NCBI RefSeq assembly: GCF_016623615.1
Contig: NZ_JAEHFX010000008.1
Span: forward strand, 62,001-126,000
DNA from: Adhaeribacter terrigena
GTDB taxonomy: Bacteria; Bacteroidota; Bacteroidia; Cytophagales; Hymenobacteraceae
Reading direction: 5' to 3'
Length of the DNA stretch: 64,000 nt
Part shown: piece after piece, positions 16,605-24,300 of the stretch
How the letters are laid out: every line of letters begins with the position of its first letter
Numbering within the stretch: position 1 is the stretch's first letter
Made by a program: the position numbers and the translations under genes
Notes under the pieces: generated by a model
What the model was told of the DNA's origin: nothing
Database searches by the model: none
What the model saw: the letters and a program-made list of their open reading frames with translations, nothing else

Positions 16605-18027
16605 AGTCTTTGTTTTCGTAAGCGCCCATGTCTGGGTTCGGATTGGAGCCTTGCGGGCGCGGCTCGCCGGTCAGATCTATATTCACGCCGTTGCGGGCGC
16701 CGCCAATGGCCGGAGAATCTTCTTTGAGGCTGTAATTGATTTTGCGGGCCGGAACAAAGCCGTCGCCGGGTTGCACGAATTTGGGATCCTGGTTCAGCAG
16801 GTTGCCGTTGCCGGTAAATTTGGCTTCGTTCTGATATTTTGTGGTCTGGATCAGGCTATTCTGGATCGTTACGTTTTTCAGGCCTTCGCGGGTGAGGAAT
16901 AAAAGTTCGTTTTCCATTTTTCCGTTGCGGGTTCCGTTCCAGATAATGCTGTTTCTGAACGTTACGATCGGGTCTTTAATAGGCCGCAGGGCATTATCGT
17001 AAATTGCGCTGTCGGAAAAGGCAACCGCTTCGTTATCGCGTTTAAATTCCGGGGTGTAATTGGCAATGGTGCAGTAATTGAAATCGTATTTTCCGCCGCC
17101 AATTCCGGCAAATGCGTACTGGCCGCAATTGGTTATTAACGAGTTGGTAAGTTTTACATCGGTATCTAAGCCTAATATTCCGGCGTAGAATATATTTTTT
17201 ATAACCGTATTTTCAATTTCAGACTGGTTGCCGTCAAAATTGATAAGCCTTAGGCCATACGTTGCATTTTTTATTTCGGTGAACTGAATTTTATTATTGC
17301 GGCTCATGGTGTCGAAGAAAAGCCCTTCCCATTGACCTGGTACGTTGGCAAAAGCAGAATCGCGGCGGTCGTTCTGGAAGAAAACACGTTTGCCGGCGGT
17401 TCCTTCTACCTTTAAAGTGCCCTGCACATATAAAATTGCGCCCGCGTGCCCATAAACTTTCGTGCCCGGCCGGATGGTAAGCGTGCAGTTTTCGGGAACC
17501 ACCACAATGCCATATAAAACATAGGCTTTCGGGCCTTCCCAAACGGAATTGCAGTCGAGTTCTTCGTTGCGGAAAAAGTTAGCGTTCTGGCCGTAGGCGC
17601 GCAAAACAACCTGCTGGCGGTTGCCATTGGTTTCGAATTGCAGGTTGTCTTCGATGATAAACGGCTTGGCGGAATTGTTCGGATCGACGTAAACTTTTAC
17701 TAAAATCAATAAGCTGTCTTCGCCGCGGAGCGTGATGCCCGATGCCATGTCTTTGGCTTCGCCGTCTATGATGAGGTCGAAATCGGAGGCGCCGAGTTTT
17801 TCTAATTTTATCTGGTCTATTTTTACGGCTTTTTTGTTACGGTTATAGATCTTAAGGCGTTTGCTCACGCTGCCGGTAGAAACAAAAACGGTGTCGAAGA
17901 AAATAGTATCGGTTGAAAATTCGAGTTTAGCGCCGGCATCGCGGGTAAGGATTTCGTCGTCGGGTTTGCAGCTGAAAACCGAGAAAAGCAGAAGCAAAGG
18001 AACAAGGGCCGCGAAGCAGTATTTCAT
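16603..18027 (-). CDS. right-handed beta-helix lipoprotein (choice-of-anchor Q type)
   Basis: A 474-residue protein with a lipoprotein signal (MKYCFAALVPLLLLFSVFSC, lipid Cys20). Residues 30-150 look like a beta-sandwich (LEFSTDTIFFDTVFVSTGSV). Then come parallel beta-helix coils rich in N/G/I turns (IQFTEIKNATYGLRLINFDG, LTNSLITNCGQYAFAGIGGG). The C-terminus has SPAIGGARNGVNIDLTG and NPDMGAYENKD, the pattern seen in choice-of-anchor Q proteins. It probably sits on the outer membrane; substrate unknown. A doubled TTAGCACATTA leader precedes the ATG. Confidence 0.85.
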   Translation of the reverse strand: MKYCFAALVPLLLLFSVFSCKPDDEILTRDAGAKLEFSTDTIFFDTVFVSTGSVSKRLKIYNRNKKAVKIDQIKLEKLGASDFDLIIDGEAKDMASGITLRGEDSLLILVKVYVDPNNSAKPFIIEDNLQFETNGNRQQVVLRAYGQNANFFRNEELDCNSVWEGPKAYVLYGIVVVPENCTLTIRPGTKVYGHAGAILYVQGTLKVEGTAGKRVFFQNDRRDSAFANVPGQWEGLFFDTMSRNNKIQFTEIKNATYGLRLINFDGNQSEIENTVIKNIFYAGILGLDTDVKLTNSLITNCGQYAFAGIGGGKYDFNYCTIANYTPEFKRDNEAVAFSDSAIYDNALRPIKDPIVTFRNSIIWNGTRNGKMENELLFLTREGLKNVTIQNSLIQTTKYQNEAKFTGNGNLLNQDPKFVQPGDGFVPARKINYSLKEDSPAIGGARNGVNIDLTGEPRPQGSNPNPDMGAYENKD

Positions 18028-18029
18028 TT

Positions 18030-18057
18030 TTAATGTGCTAATTTTTTAATGTGCTAG
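18030..18057 (-). repeat. tandem leader repeat before the beta-helix lipoprotein gene
   Basis: Two copies of the TAGCACATTA unit in gene orientation within 32 bases of the ATG, as at 10944-10972. Confidence 0.7.
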
Positions 18058-18103
18058 TGCTATTTTTTTAAAAGAAGTTTGCCAGCAGCAGTTTTGGTTC
18101 AGG

Positions 18104-18133
18104 CAGTTTTTGGGTGCAAAACCATACCGTTTT
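18104..18133 (+). repeat. 31-bp boundary element upstream of the beta-helix gene
   Basis: AGTTTTTGGGTGC, then AAAACCATACCGTTTTA. Confidence 0.7.
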
Positions 18134-18166
18134 ACCTTAACGGACAAAGATAGGTTTTTATGATAG

Positions 18167-18205
18167 AAAAAGCCGGTAACATTTCTGCGGCCGGCTTTTA
18201 GTTTT
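18167..18205 (-). terminator. terminator of the HEAT-repeat gene
   Basis: On the minus strand GCCGGCC..., a loop of about 14 bases, then CCGGCTTTTT ending in a T-run. The sequence resembles the hairpin after prfA at 19504-19537, including a shared TAACAT-TCTGC loop. Confidence 0.65.
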
Positions 18206-18230
18206 TTAGTTGAAAGGCATAGCGTTTTTC
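18202..18230 (+). repeat. 31-bp boundary element at the 3' side of the HEAT-repeat gene
   Basis: TTTTTTAGTTGAAAGG, then CATAGCGTTTTTC. It is followed by a stray CCGTCTGCTTTAACTAACGG stem (18243-18262) that matches a module of the composite repeats. Confidence 0.7.
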
Positions 18231-18272
18231 AGGTATTCCCTGCCGTCTGCTTTAACTAACGGATCTCGGATT

Positions 18273-18791
18273 TTACTTTTTTATCTGCTTCAATGCATCG
18301 AGGTAGAATTTCCGGATGCTGTTTTTTTCTTCACGGCTGGCAATATTTTCGGCGGCGGGAATAAGGTCTTTGGTGACCGGGGCTTTGGTTTTGAGGATCT
18401 GGCCTAGCGCAAAAGCAGCCGACCAGCGCACTACGGTTCCTTCGTGTTCGGTATTGACGAGCAGGTTTGTAACGGCGGTTTCCAGGTTTTCGGGGAACAG
18501 GTGCGCCACGTTGCCAATCACTTTTGCCGATTCCCATTTCAGGCGCGGGGCTTTGGCGGTAAGCGTTTCCGAAACAAAATCAAGGCATTTCAGATCGGCA
18601 ATTTCGGGCTTTTGTTTGGTAGCAAACTCGATGGCTTCGATGCATGTGGCTTTTACGGGATCTTTGGCGGTTCTGGCAAATTCGATGAGACTGGTTAATT
18701 CCGGTGGATTTTCGGCCAGCCAGTAGCTCAGGATCTCGGTTTTAGCTTTCGGTTTCTGGATTTTATCGGAAAGTAGTTCGGCAAAGTTCAT
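18273..18791 (-). CDS. HEAT-repeat-like protein
   Basis: A 172-residue all-helical soluble protein from ATG 18791; the frame extends three codons further to a TTG, which is less likely. Helical pairs with alternating hydrophobic positions (LTSLIEFARTAKDPVKATCI, RLKWESAKVIGNVAHLFPEN, VRWSAAFALGQILK) fit ARM/HEAT repeats, usually scaffolds for protein contact. The family is common as a small stand-alone protein in Bacteroidota. No enzymatic motif. It is bounded by boundary elements on both sides. Confidence 0.75.
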   Translation of the reverse strand: MNFAELLSDKIQKPKAKTEILSYWLAENPPELTSLIEFARTAKDPVKATCIEAIEFATKQKPEIADLKCLDFVSETLTAKAPRLKWESAKVIGNVAHLFPENLETAVTNLLVNTEHEGTVVRWSAAFALGQILKTKAPVTKDLIPAAENIASREEKNSIRKFYLDALKQIKK

Positions 18792-18837
18792 GGATTTCAA
18801 TTTCGGAAGATAAGAAAGCTGAAAAGATACTGTTATG

Positions 18838-18867
18838 AGTTTTTTGATGAAAGGGATACCGTTTTAC
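18838..18867 (+). repeat. 31-bp boundary element upstream of the HEAT-repeat gene
   Basis: GAGTTTTTTGATG, then AAAGGGATACCGTTTTAC. A weaker GAAAAGATACTGTTATG lies just before it. Confidence 0.65.
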
Positions 18868-18901
18868 ATTATACTTCATTAATAAACTCCTTGAATGTAT
18901 A

Positions 18902-19462
18902 TTATTCATATTGAGATAAAACGATTTCAAAAAACTTTTTGTATCCAGTGCCTCCAGCCAAATTAGATAATTTATCTAGCGCATCTTTATCAATTTTCTG
19001 ATTCTTAAATTTAAAATTGGTATCTAGTTCCAATAAATAAAGCATTGCTGAAATGAAATTGACACCATTGAATTTTTCCCTTACTATTATCGGCTCATCA
19101 TTAGGGTCATAAAAATCGATATAGAAGAATTCATCATATGTAGTATTTACTGCTAATCTATTTTCCTGGAAAGAAGCTATTGATTTTAATGCTAAATTCT
19201 CGACTTGTAAACTTGTGATTTCGTTATTAAAACGTATGCCTCCAAAATCAACCTTGTCAAGGTCTGTACAGGAAATTAGATCGTCAATCAGGTTGCTAAA
19301 AGTATTACATTGAAGATCATAATTTACATTAAAGTTATCCAACAAATAATTCCAATAATCTTCATCTGCCTCCTTATAACTACTGCTTACTTCTTCTATT
19401 GAAGGTTTTAATGATTTAATCTCTGCAATAATTTTTTCTATTTCCATACCTGCGAGCTTCAT
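18902..19462 (-). CDS. AT-rich orphan protein, unknown function
   Basis: An acidic, soluble protein of 186 residues from ATG 19462; ATG 19447 would give 181, and a TTG at 19474 is less likely. The text alternates helices (MEIEKIIAEIKSLKPSIEEV) with an alpha/beta C-terminus (FFYIDFYDPNDEPIIVREKF). Composition and size resemble contact-dependent immunity or SMI1-like proteins, but I see no diagnostic motif and no toxin beside it. GC content is far below the flanking genes, pointing to recent transfer. Confidence 0.65.
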   Translation of the reverse strand: MKLAGMEIEKIIAEIKSLKPSIEEVSSSYKEADEDYWNYLLDNFNVNYDLQCNTFSNLIDDLISCTDLDKVDFGGIRFNNEITSLQVENLALKSIASFQENRLAVNTTYDEFFYIDFYDPNDEPIIVREKFNGVNFISAMLYLLELDTNFKFKNQKIDKDALDKLSNLAGGTGYKKFFEIVLSQYE

Positions 19463-19503
19463 AGTTAAGAGCAATCATCTTGAGTTGTAAAAGCGAAAGC
19501 TAA

Positions 19504-19537
19504 CAAAAAAGCCGATAACATCTCTGCTACCGGCTCC
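19504..19537 (-). terminator. terminator-like hairpin downstream of prfA
   Basis: Minus-strand AGCCGGTAGC...GATGTTATCGGCT followed by TTTTT (19505-19509). It could end prfA transcription. Confidence 0.55.
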
Positions 19538-19556
19538 TTTATCTTTAGCAGAAATC

Positions 19557-19610
19557 ATTTTCAAATCTCCACATTTTCAAATCTCCACATTTTCAAATCT
19601 TCAAATCTTC
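19557..19610. repeat. tandem repeat ATTTTCAAATCTCCAC at the prfA 3' end
   Basis: Two full 16-bp units and a third that drifts into TTCAAATCTTCAAATCTTC. The repeat touches the prfA stop codon at 19611. Confidence 0.8.
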
Positions 19611-20681
19611 TTAAACCGCTCCTTCTTTCAGACGCTCAGCGTTTTCGGCCAGGCGAAGTTCGGAAATGAAATCTTCGATGCCGCCGTCCATCACGGTTGG
19701 GAGGTTGTAAACGGTGTAGCCAATGCGGTGATCGGTTACACGGCCTTGCGGATAGTTGTAGGTACGGATCTTGTCGGAACGGTCGCCGCCGCCCACCATA
19801 GTTTTACGCTGGGCACCTTCGGCTTCGAGTTTCTTGGCCAATTCTACTTCGTATACGCGCGAACGCAATACTTTCAGGGCTTTCTCGAAGTTTTTCATCT
19901 GCGATTTCTGGTCCTGGCACTGCGCTACCAAACCGGAAGGTAAGTGCGTTAAGCGAACCGCAGAATACGTAGTGTTTACAGACTGACCACCCGGACCGGA
20001 AGAACAGAAAAGGTCTTTCCGGATGTCGTTCATGTCGAGCTGCACGTCAAATTCTTCTACCTCTGGCAGTACTACCACCGAAGCTACGGAAGTGTGAATG
20101 CGACCCTGGGTTTCGGTGGCCGGAACGCGCTGCACGCGGTGCACACCCGATTCGTATTTCATTTTGCCGTAAACGTCTTCGCCGGAAACCCCGAAAATGA
20201 TCTCTTTGTAACCGCCGGAAGTACCTTCGGTCGCATCAATAAGTTCGGTTTTCCAGCCCTGCTTTTCAGCAAAACGGTAGTACATGCGTTGAATGTCGCC
20301 GGCAAAAATAGAAGCTTCGTCGCCGCCCGCACCCGCGCGGATCTCCACGATGATGTCTTTGCTGTCGTTGGGATCTTTGGGGATGAGCATTTCTTTGATC
20401 TGCTCCTCCATAATTTCGCGCTGCGGCAGCAATTCGTCGAGTTCTTCCTTGGCCATTTCGCGGAACTCCTCGTCTTTTTCGGTAGCAATAACCTGTTTGG
20501 CGTTCTCGATGTTGCCGAGCAGGTTCTGGTAATTTTTATATTCGATTACGATCTTTTCCAGATCTTTGTATTCTTTATTCAGCGTTTTGAAGCGTTTCAG
20601 GTCTTCCATGGCATCGGGCTGGATGAGGAGCTGACTTACTTCTTCAAAACGTTCTTTTATGGCTTCTAATTTATCTAACAT
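19611..20681 (-). CDS. prfA: peptide chain release factor 1
   Basis: A 356-residue class I release factor. The GGQ loop is [21 protein letters not shown], read in parts near residues 227-245, where Gln is methylated in the family and drives peptidyl-tRNA hydrolysis. An RF1-type stop-recognition region precedes it ([13 protein letters not shown]), and the C-terminal [19 protein letters not shown] is intact. It ends translation at UAA and UAG. Length matches the family. It is divergent from the lipoprotein gene at 20768. Confidence 0.97.
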   Translation of the reverse strand: MLDKLEAIKERFEEVSQLLIQPDAMEDLKRFKTLNKEYKDLEKIVIEYKNYQNLLGNIENAKQVIATEKDEEFREMAKEELDELLPQREIMEEQIKEMLIPKDPNDSKDIIVEIRAGAGGDEASIFAGDIQRMYYRFAEKQGWKTELIDATEGTSGGYKEIIFGVSGEDVYGKMKYESGVHRVQRVPATETQGRIHTSVASVVVLPEVEEFDVQLDMNDIRKDLFCSSGPGGQSVNTTYSAVRLTHLPSGLVAQCQDQKSQMKNFEKALKVLRSRVYEVELAKKLEAEGAQRKTMVGGGDRSDKIRTYNYPQGRVTDHRIGYTVYNLPTVMDGGIEDFISELRLAENAERLKEGAV

Positions 20682-20704
20682 TACTCCGGAATTGGGATTT
20701 TACT

Positions 20705-20712
20705 GCAAAGAT
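20705..20712 (-). promoter_or_regulatory. possible prfA -7 box
   Basis: TATCTTTG on the minus strand, 24-31 bp upstream of the start. No convincing -33 TTG was found. Confidence 0.4.
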
Positions 20713-20767
20713 AGTAAATAGCAGCGGAGAAATTTTATTCCCGGTATTATTTACCAACCTTGTTAAC

Positions 20768-21337
20768 ATGAGATCAGTACTTTTTTGTTCGTTTTTGCTA
20801 GCGTTTTTTGGTTTTTCGTGTAAACCCAAGCCTCTGGATAACCTGAAAGAAGTGGCTTTGGCCGTGGAACAACGAAAAGTAAAACGCATGAGCCGCGAGC
20901 AGATTGCTGCTGAAACGCAACGGGTAGCCGATAGTGTATTGACGCTGGTGTTTAAAAACCAGCAGGAATTAGCGGCTAAAGATTCGGCCTGCAATTTTGT
21001 TTTTACCAAACCATACCGGCAGTTTCAGCAGAAGTACCACGGCCGGGCGGTTATGGTTGCGGATGCGGAAGATTTGAAAAAACTGGAAAATGAAATGGCG
21101 GAATTACGCAAATACCGCAACGAGCTTTCGGAGAACGAAGGCAAATTGCCGGCTACTTTTCAGACCTTAACCGATAGCCTTTTGTACGTGCGGCCGGTTA
21201 AAAATAAGGAACTGGTTTGTGCACCGGAAAAAGCGGGGCAACAGGGTTTCTGGGTTTTTAGAATGCCGAAGCAGCGCTTAATTGAAATTAAGACCGTGAA
21301 AGTGAAGCCAAAACCGGCGAAGGGGCCGAACTGGTAA
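20768..21337 (+). CDS. putative lipoprotein, unknown function
   Basis: A 189-residue protein with lipobox GFSC (Cys18) after MRSVLFCSFLLAFFGFS. The mature part is charged and helical (REQIAAETQRVADSVLTLVF), with two more cysteines (DSACNF and LVCAP) that could form a disulfide. I do not recognise the family. The signal-peptide coding segment (20778-20809) itself matches the boundary element consensus. Ends 53 bp before the convergent APC permease gene. Confidence 0.75.
   Translation: MRSVLFCSFLLAFFGFSCKPKPLDNLKEVALAVEQRKVKRMSREQIAAETQRVADSVLTLVFKNQQELAAKDSACNFVFTKPYRQFQQKYHGRAVMVADAEDLKKLENEMAELRKYRNELSENEGKLPATFQTLTDSLLYVRPVKNKELVCAPEKAGQQGFWVFRMPKQRLIEIKTVKVKPKPAKGPNW
20778..20809 (+). repeat. 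boundary-element-like sequence inside a signal-peptide coding region
   Basis: ACTTTTTTGTTCG, then TTTTTGCTAGCGTTTTTT. Both ends and the spacing fit the consensus, but the middle AAAA is replaced by TTTT. Hydrophobic codons are T-rich, so chance similarity is possible. Confidence 0.4.
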
Positions 21338-21390
21338 CCTCTCCTGGATATTCTCCTATATGTGGCAAGATCATTTTTTGCGGATCTGTA

Positions 21391-23157
21391 TCAGATTACC
21401 AGCCTTACACCGCCCAGTTCTTCAAGGCCGTAAATAAAGCGGTCGCCGGGGGAGCCGATGAACATGAAGTTTTTGGGGATGTGCCATTTGTCGGAAAGTT
21501 CCTGGATGAGTTCGGGCCCGAAATGGCCTTTTATGATCACAAAATCTACCACAAAACTTGGGTAAGCGCGGTCCAGCACATCTACTTCGTGGATCAGTTT
21601 TTTATCCGGTATTTCGCCTTCTTTTATCACGTTCACAATTTTAATGCGGCGGGTGTGCTCGTTTTCGTCTATGTAGCGCATTACCTTGTTTATGTTGGCA
21701 ATATTGTCGCCCCGGGTAAAGAACACGAATTCCTGGCTTCGGATCTGGCCGATTAGCCTCTTTACCATGTAAGAATTGAAAGGCAGGTAACGGGCAAACG
21801 GGCCTCTTATCTGCCGCACGGCATAAGCAATTATTCCCAGTAAAGTAGTGCGGTAAAGCATAATAAAAACCAGGGCGGCCGTTGGAATAAAATACTGCAG
21901 AAAAACCAATACGTAGGCCGGGTTTAAAATCGCATTTCCAATAAGTGCAGCGCCAACCGCGGCAATAGCCAGCATAACTGTTATAGGCGTAGCCCGCACC
22001 GGGCGCGGCAGGCGGTTGCGTTTTATTTTAAGCAGAATATTTCCGAAACCAAACAGGGCCATAACCGAAAGAAACGAGATGGTATATACGCCTGCTAAAG
22101 CGCCTAAATTGCCCTGGGTTATGAGTAAAATAGAAACGCAAAGCAGAAAAAAAGCGATCATGATGAGGTAAGCGGTTCCTCTGCGGTTGGTTTTTAACAG
22201 AAATTGCGGCAAACAGCGGTCTAAGGTCATGCGGTGCACCAAACCGGTTACGCCCACATAAGAAGTTAACACGGCACCACTCAACACCATAGCGGCATTT
22301 ATAGAAACCAACGTTGCCAGCCAGGGCCCGCCGGCCACTTCGCCCAGGTAGGCCAGTAAGGCTTCTTTGTGGGGGGCAACCTGCGAAATGGGGATAATGG
22401 CCAGGGCTAGAAAGGCGGTAAGCGGGTTGAAAACCGTAACGGCCAGCCACATGTTGCGTAGGGTCTTTAAAAATACGCCGGGCGCCTGTTCTTCCACAAA
22501 ATTGGCCGAGCTTTCAAATCCCGAAATGCCGAGCATGGCGGCACAAAACCCGAAAAATAAAGCCTGCCAGATACTTTCTTCAACCGGGTGGCTGTAATTG
22601 AGCTGCAGAATTTCGAAGCCGTGATTGAAAAGAAAGATAGCCCCGATCACGATGAGCAAGGTAAGCGTGGCAATATGCGTAATAAAAATAACCACCGCCA
22701 CAATAGAAGATTCGCCAATGCCCATGATGGTTAGCCCCATGAAAAAAGCCAGCAAACCAACCGTAGCGTACATTACCGGCAACCCGTTCCAGAGGTGGTG
22801 CACATAATGCATGCCTTCGGAGGCAGAAATTACGGCCGTAGCCATGTAAGAAAGCAAGGTTAAACAAGCTGCCAGCGAAGCCGTTCTTTTACTGGTAGTA
22901 TTCAGCAGGGCATTGTAAGCGCCGCCGTTTAAAGGTAAAGCCCCTACTACTTCGCCGTAAATTTTGCGGAATAAAAAAAGCACGCCGCCCACCATTAAAA
23001 GCGCTATCCAGGCATATTGACCCGAATAAATAATAGCCAGCGACGAAACATATAAGCAGGAGGAAGTAATATCGTTACCGCAAATGGCTGTAGCAGGCAG
23101 TTCGGTTAGCTTGGGCGCGTGCGCCGGGGCTACAGCATGGGTCAAGTCTTTATCCAT
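21391..23157 (-). CDS. APC-superfamily amino acid permease
   Basis: A 588-residue inner-membrane transporter. The core has about 12 membrane helices of the LeuT fold, including GNDITSSCLYVSSLAI (helix 1 unwound region), the helix-2 segment VVGALPLNGGAYNALLNT, and GFESSANFVEEQ in helix 6. A cytoplasmic C-terminal domain of about 130 residues follows (VFFTRGDNIANINKVMRYID, then HFGPELIQELSDKWHIPKNF). The substrate is probably an amino acid, but the residues do not say which. It is a single gene convergent with the lipoprotein gene. Confidence 0.88.
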   Translation of the reverse strand: MDKDLTHAVAPAHAPKLTELPATAICGNDITSSCLYVSSLAIIYSGQYAWIALLMVGGVLFLFRKIYGEVVGALPLNGGAYNALLNTTSKRTASLAACLTLLSYMATAVISASEGMHYVHHLWNGLPVMYATVGLLAFFMGLTIMGIGESSIVAVVIFITHIATLTLLIVIGAIFLFNHGFEILQLNYSHPVEESIWQALFFGFCAAMLGISGFESSANFVEEQAPGVFLKTLRNMWLAVTVFNPLTAFLALAIIPISQVAPHKEALLAYLGEVAGGPWLATLVSINAAMVLSGAVLTSYVGVTGLVHRMTLDRCLPQFLLKTNRRGTAYLIMIAFFLLCVSILLITQGNLGALAGVYTISFLSVMALFGFGNILLKIKRNRLPRPVRATPITVMLAIAAVGAALIGNAILNPAYVLVFLQYFIPTAALVFIMLYRTTLLGIIAYAVRQIRGPFARYLPFNSYMVKRLIGQIRSQEFVFFTRGDNIANINKVMRYIDENEHTRRIKIVNVIKEGEIPDKKLIHEVDVLDRAYPSFVVDFVIIKGHFGPELIQELSDKWHIPKNFMFIGSPGDRFIYGLEELGGVRLVI

Positions 23158-23251
23158 AAGGTTGGGCGGATAGTAAAGAAATGGTTCGGAACGCGGAAAA
23201 ATAAAGGGCTTGTAAGGTACGCGGGCTAATGCAGAATTGTTGTTCGGATAA

Positions 23252-23283
23252 TTGCTTTCCTTGGCAGGCTGTGGCTATCTTTG
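23252..23283 (+). promoter_or_regulatory. Bacteroidota-type promoter of the thioredoxin pair
   Basis: TTG (23252-23254), 21-bp spacer, TATCTTTG (23276-23283), matching the -33/-7 layout of the primary sigma factor in this phylum. It predicts a leader of about 78 bases that includes the boundary element. Confidence 0.65.
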
Positions 23284-23336
23284 CGGCGTGCTGCTCTTGC
23301 AACTTTTATGTATACGGGCAGTATGTTTATTCTGAA

Positions 23337-23367
23337 GTAGTTTTTACCTTAAAACGATAGCATTTTT
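23337..23367 (+). repeat. boundary element abutting the thioredoxin start codon
   Basis: TAGTTTTTACCTT, then AAAACGATAGCATTTTTA. The next three bases are the ATG (23368), so in the mRNA the element fills the ribosome-binding region. Confidence 0.75.
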
Positions 23368-23685
23368 ATGGCTGTACAGCAAGTAACCGATACTGAGTTT
23401 GCCGCGCAACTGGCAGAAAACGAGAAAGTGGTAGTGAAATATTACGCCGACTGGTGCGGCAATTGCCGGCTGTTTTCGCCTAAATTCAAGCGCATGTCGG
23501 AGAGTGAAGATTTTAAAGGCATTGCTTTTTTAGACGTGAACGCCGAAACCAATCCGGAAGCCCGGAAGGCCGCTAACGTAACCAACCTGCCTTTCTTTGC
23601 GGTTTTCAGGAATGGCGAACTGGTAGATACTGTGGCAGCGAGTAAAGAAGAAGCCGTGACTGCTTTGATCCATAAATTAAACTAG
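23368..23685 (+). CDS. thioredoxin-family protein with CGNC active site
   Basis: A 105-residue cytoplasmic thioredoxin fold. The active site is WCGNC (Cys30, Cys33) in place of the usual WCGPC, and the cis-proline loop is NLPFFAVF near residue 74. The Asn in the dipeptide should shift redox potential relative to thioredoxin. It is followed 6 bp later by a small gene of the type often found next to peroxiredoxin-thioredoxin genes in this phylum. The partner reductase and substrates are not in the window. Confidence 0.9.
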   Translation: MAVQQVTDTEFAAQLAENEKVVVKYYADWCGNCRLFSPKFKRMSESEDFKGIAFLDVNAETNPEARKAANVTNLPFFAVFRNGELVDTVAASKEEAVTALIHKLN

Positions 23686-23691
23686 CGTATT

Positions 23692-23934
23692 ATGAAAATT
23701 CCGGCTATAAAACACATTGTAGAGAACCACACGCTGCACCAGCTGGTACAGGCCGAAGAAGCGTTGCTCGACGAAAAACCCGTTGGTTTTGATATTCCCG
23801 GCGACGATGAAGGCGAAAAACTGACCCATATTTTTGCGGCCATTTTCATCCTCAACCACATGGAAGATTATAAAACCGATTTCACCACCGCGCTGCGCGA
23901 ATACACGAAGAAAGTACGGGCTTCGATCTCTTAA
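23692..23934 (+). CDS. small conserved protein (DUF6952-like)
   Basis: An 80-residue acidic, helical protein (MKIPAIKHIVENHTLHQLVQ, GEKLTHIFAAIFILNHMEDY). From memory it fits DUF6952, a short family found beside thioredoxin or peroxiredoxin genes in Bacteroidota. The 6-bp gap shows it is co-transcribed with the thioredoxin gene, which suggests a redox-linked but undefined role. No cysteine is present, so it is not itself a thiol enzyme. Confidence 0.75.
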   Translation: MKIPAIKHIVENHTLHQLVQAEEALLDEKPVGFDIPGDDEGEKLTHIFAAIFILNHMEDYKTDFTTALREYTKKVRASIS

Positions 23935-23958
23935 TGATTGGATTGGAGAATTATTGAA

Positions 23959-23998
23959 TAAAGGCCGTTTCGGAGATTTTTCGGGCGGCTTTTTAGTT
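23959..23998 (+). terminator. terminator after the thioredoxin pair
   Basis: AAAGGCCG, a loop, CGGCTTTTTAGTTTTT. The stem is imperfect (one bulge) but is followed by two T-runs, the second of which is the left arm of a boundary element. Confidence 0.55.
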
Positions 23999-24097
23999 TT
24001 TAGTGCGGAAAGGATAGCGTTTTTAGAGTGAATCATTTATTGCCGTTGTTGGTGTTTTCTGGTTACATACTTTTTAGGCTGAAAAGCATAGCGTTTA
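23995..24097 (+). repeat. two boundary elements at the start of composite repeat C
   Basis: 23995-24025 (AGTTTTTAGTGCGG, AAAGGATAGCGTTTTTA) and 24069-24097 (ACTTTTTAGGCTG, AAAAGCATAGCGTTTA). Between them is GTTGTTGGTGTTTTC (24045-24059), half of the palindrome seen at 12064. Confidence 0.75.
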
Positions 24098-24152
24098 TCA
24101 TAGGTAGCTTGCTGGTTTTAATTACTAACTAGTTTTTTCATCGTTAGCTTTT

Positions 24153-24300
24153 CCCTCAAGCCGGGCGGCTTCGTTTCTGCTCCAAAGCTGTGGATTCACC
24201 TGCCCTTCCGGGCTGGCTAAAGCCACCGGTTAATCCAAAGTCTTTGGAACAGAAACTGGTGTCGGTTTCCCTTCGTCGTGAACTTCTTCTTATTTTACTT
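24153..24300 (+). ncRNA. structured repeat core, copy C, with changed but paired stems
   Basis: AAGCC-GGGC-GGCTT (24158-24171). The outer stem is GTTTCTG (24173-24179) with CAGAAAC (24250-24256). The second stem is TCCAAAG (24181-24187) with CTTTGGA (24242-24248), and the third is TGGATT (24191-24196) with AATCCA (24232-24237), extended by ACC/GGT. The tip is GCCC-TTCC-GGGC (24202-24213), and a side arm is TGGC-TAAA-GCCA (24214-24225). Stems two and three have different bases from copies A and B but stay perfectly paired. The alternative GAAACTG-GTGT-CGGTTTC hairpin is kept with a G-T pair. Confidence 0.5.
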
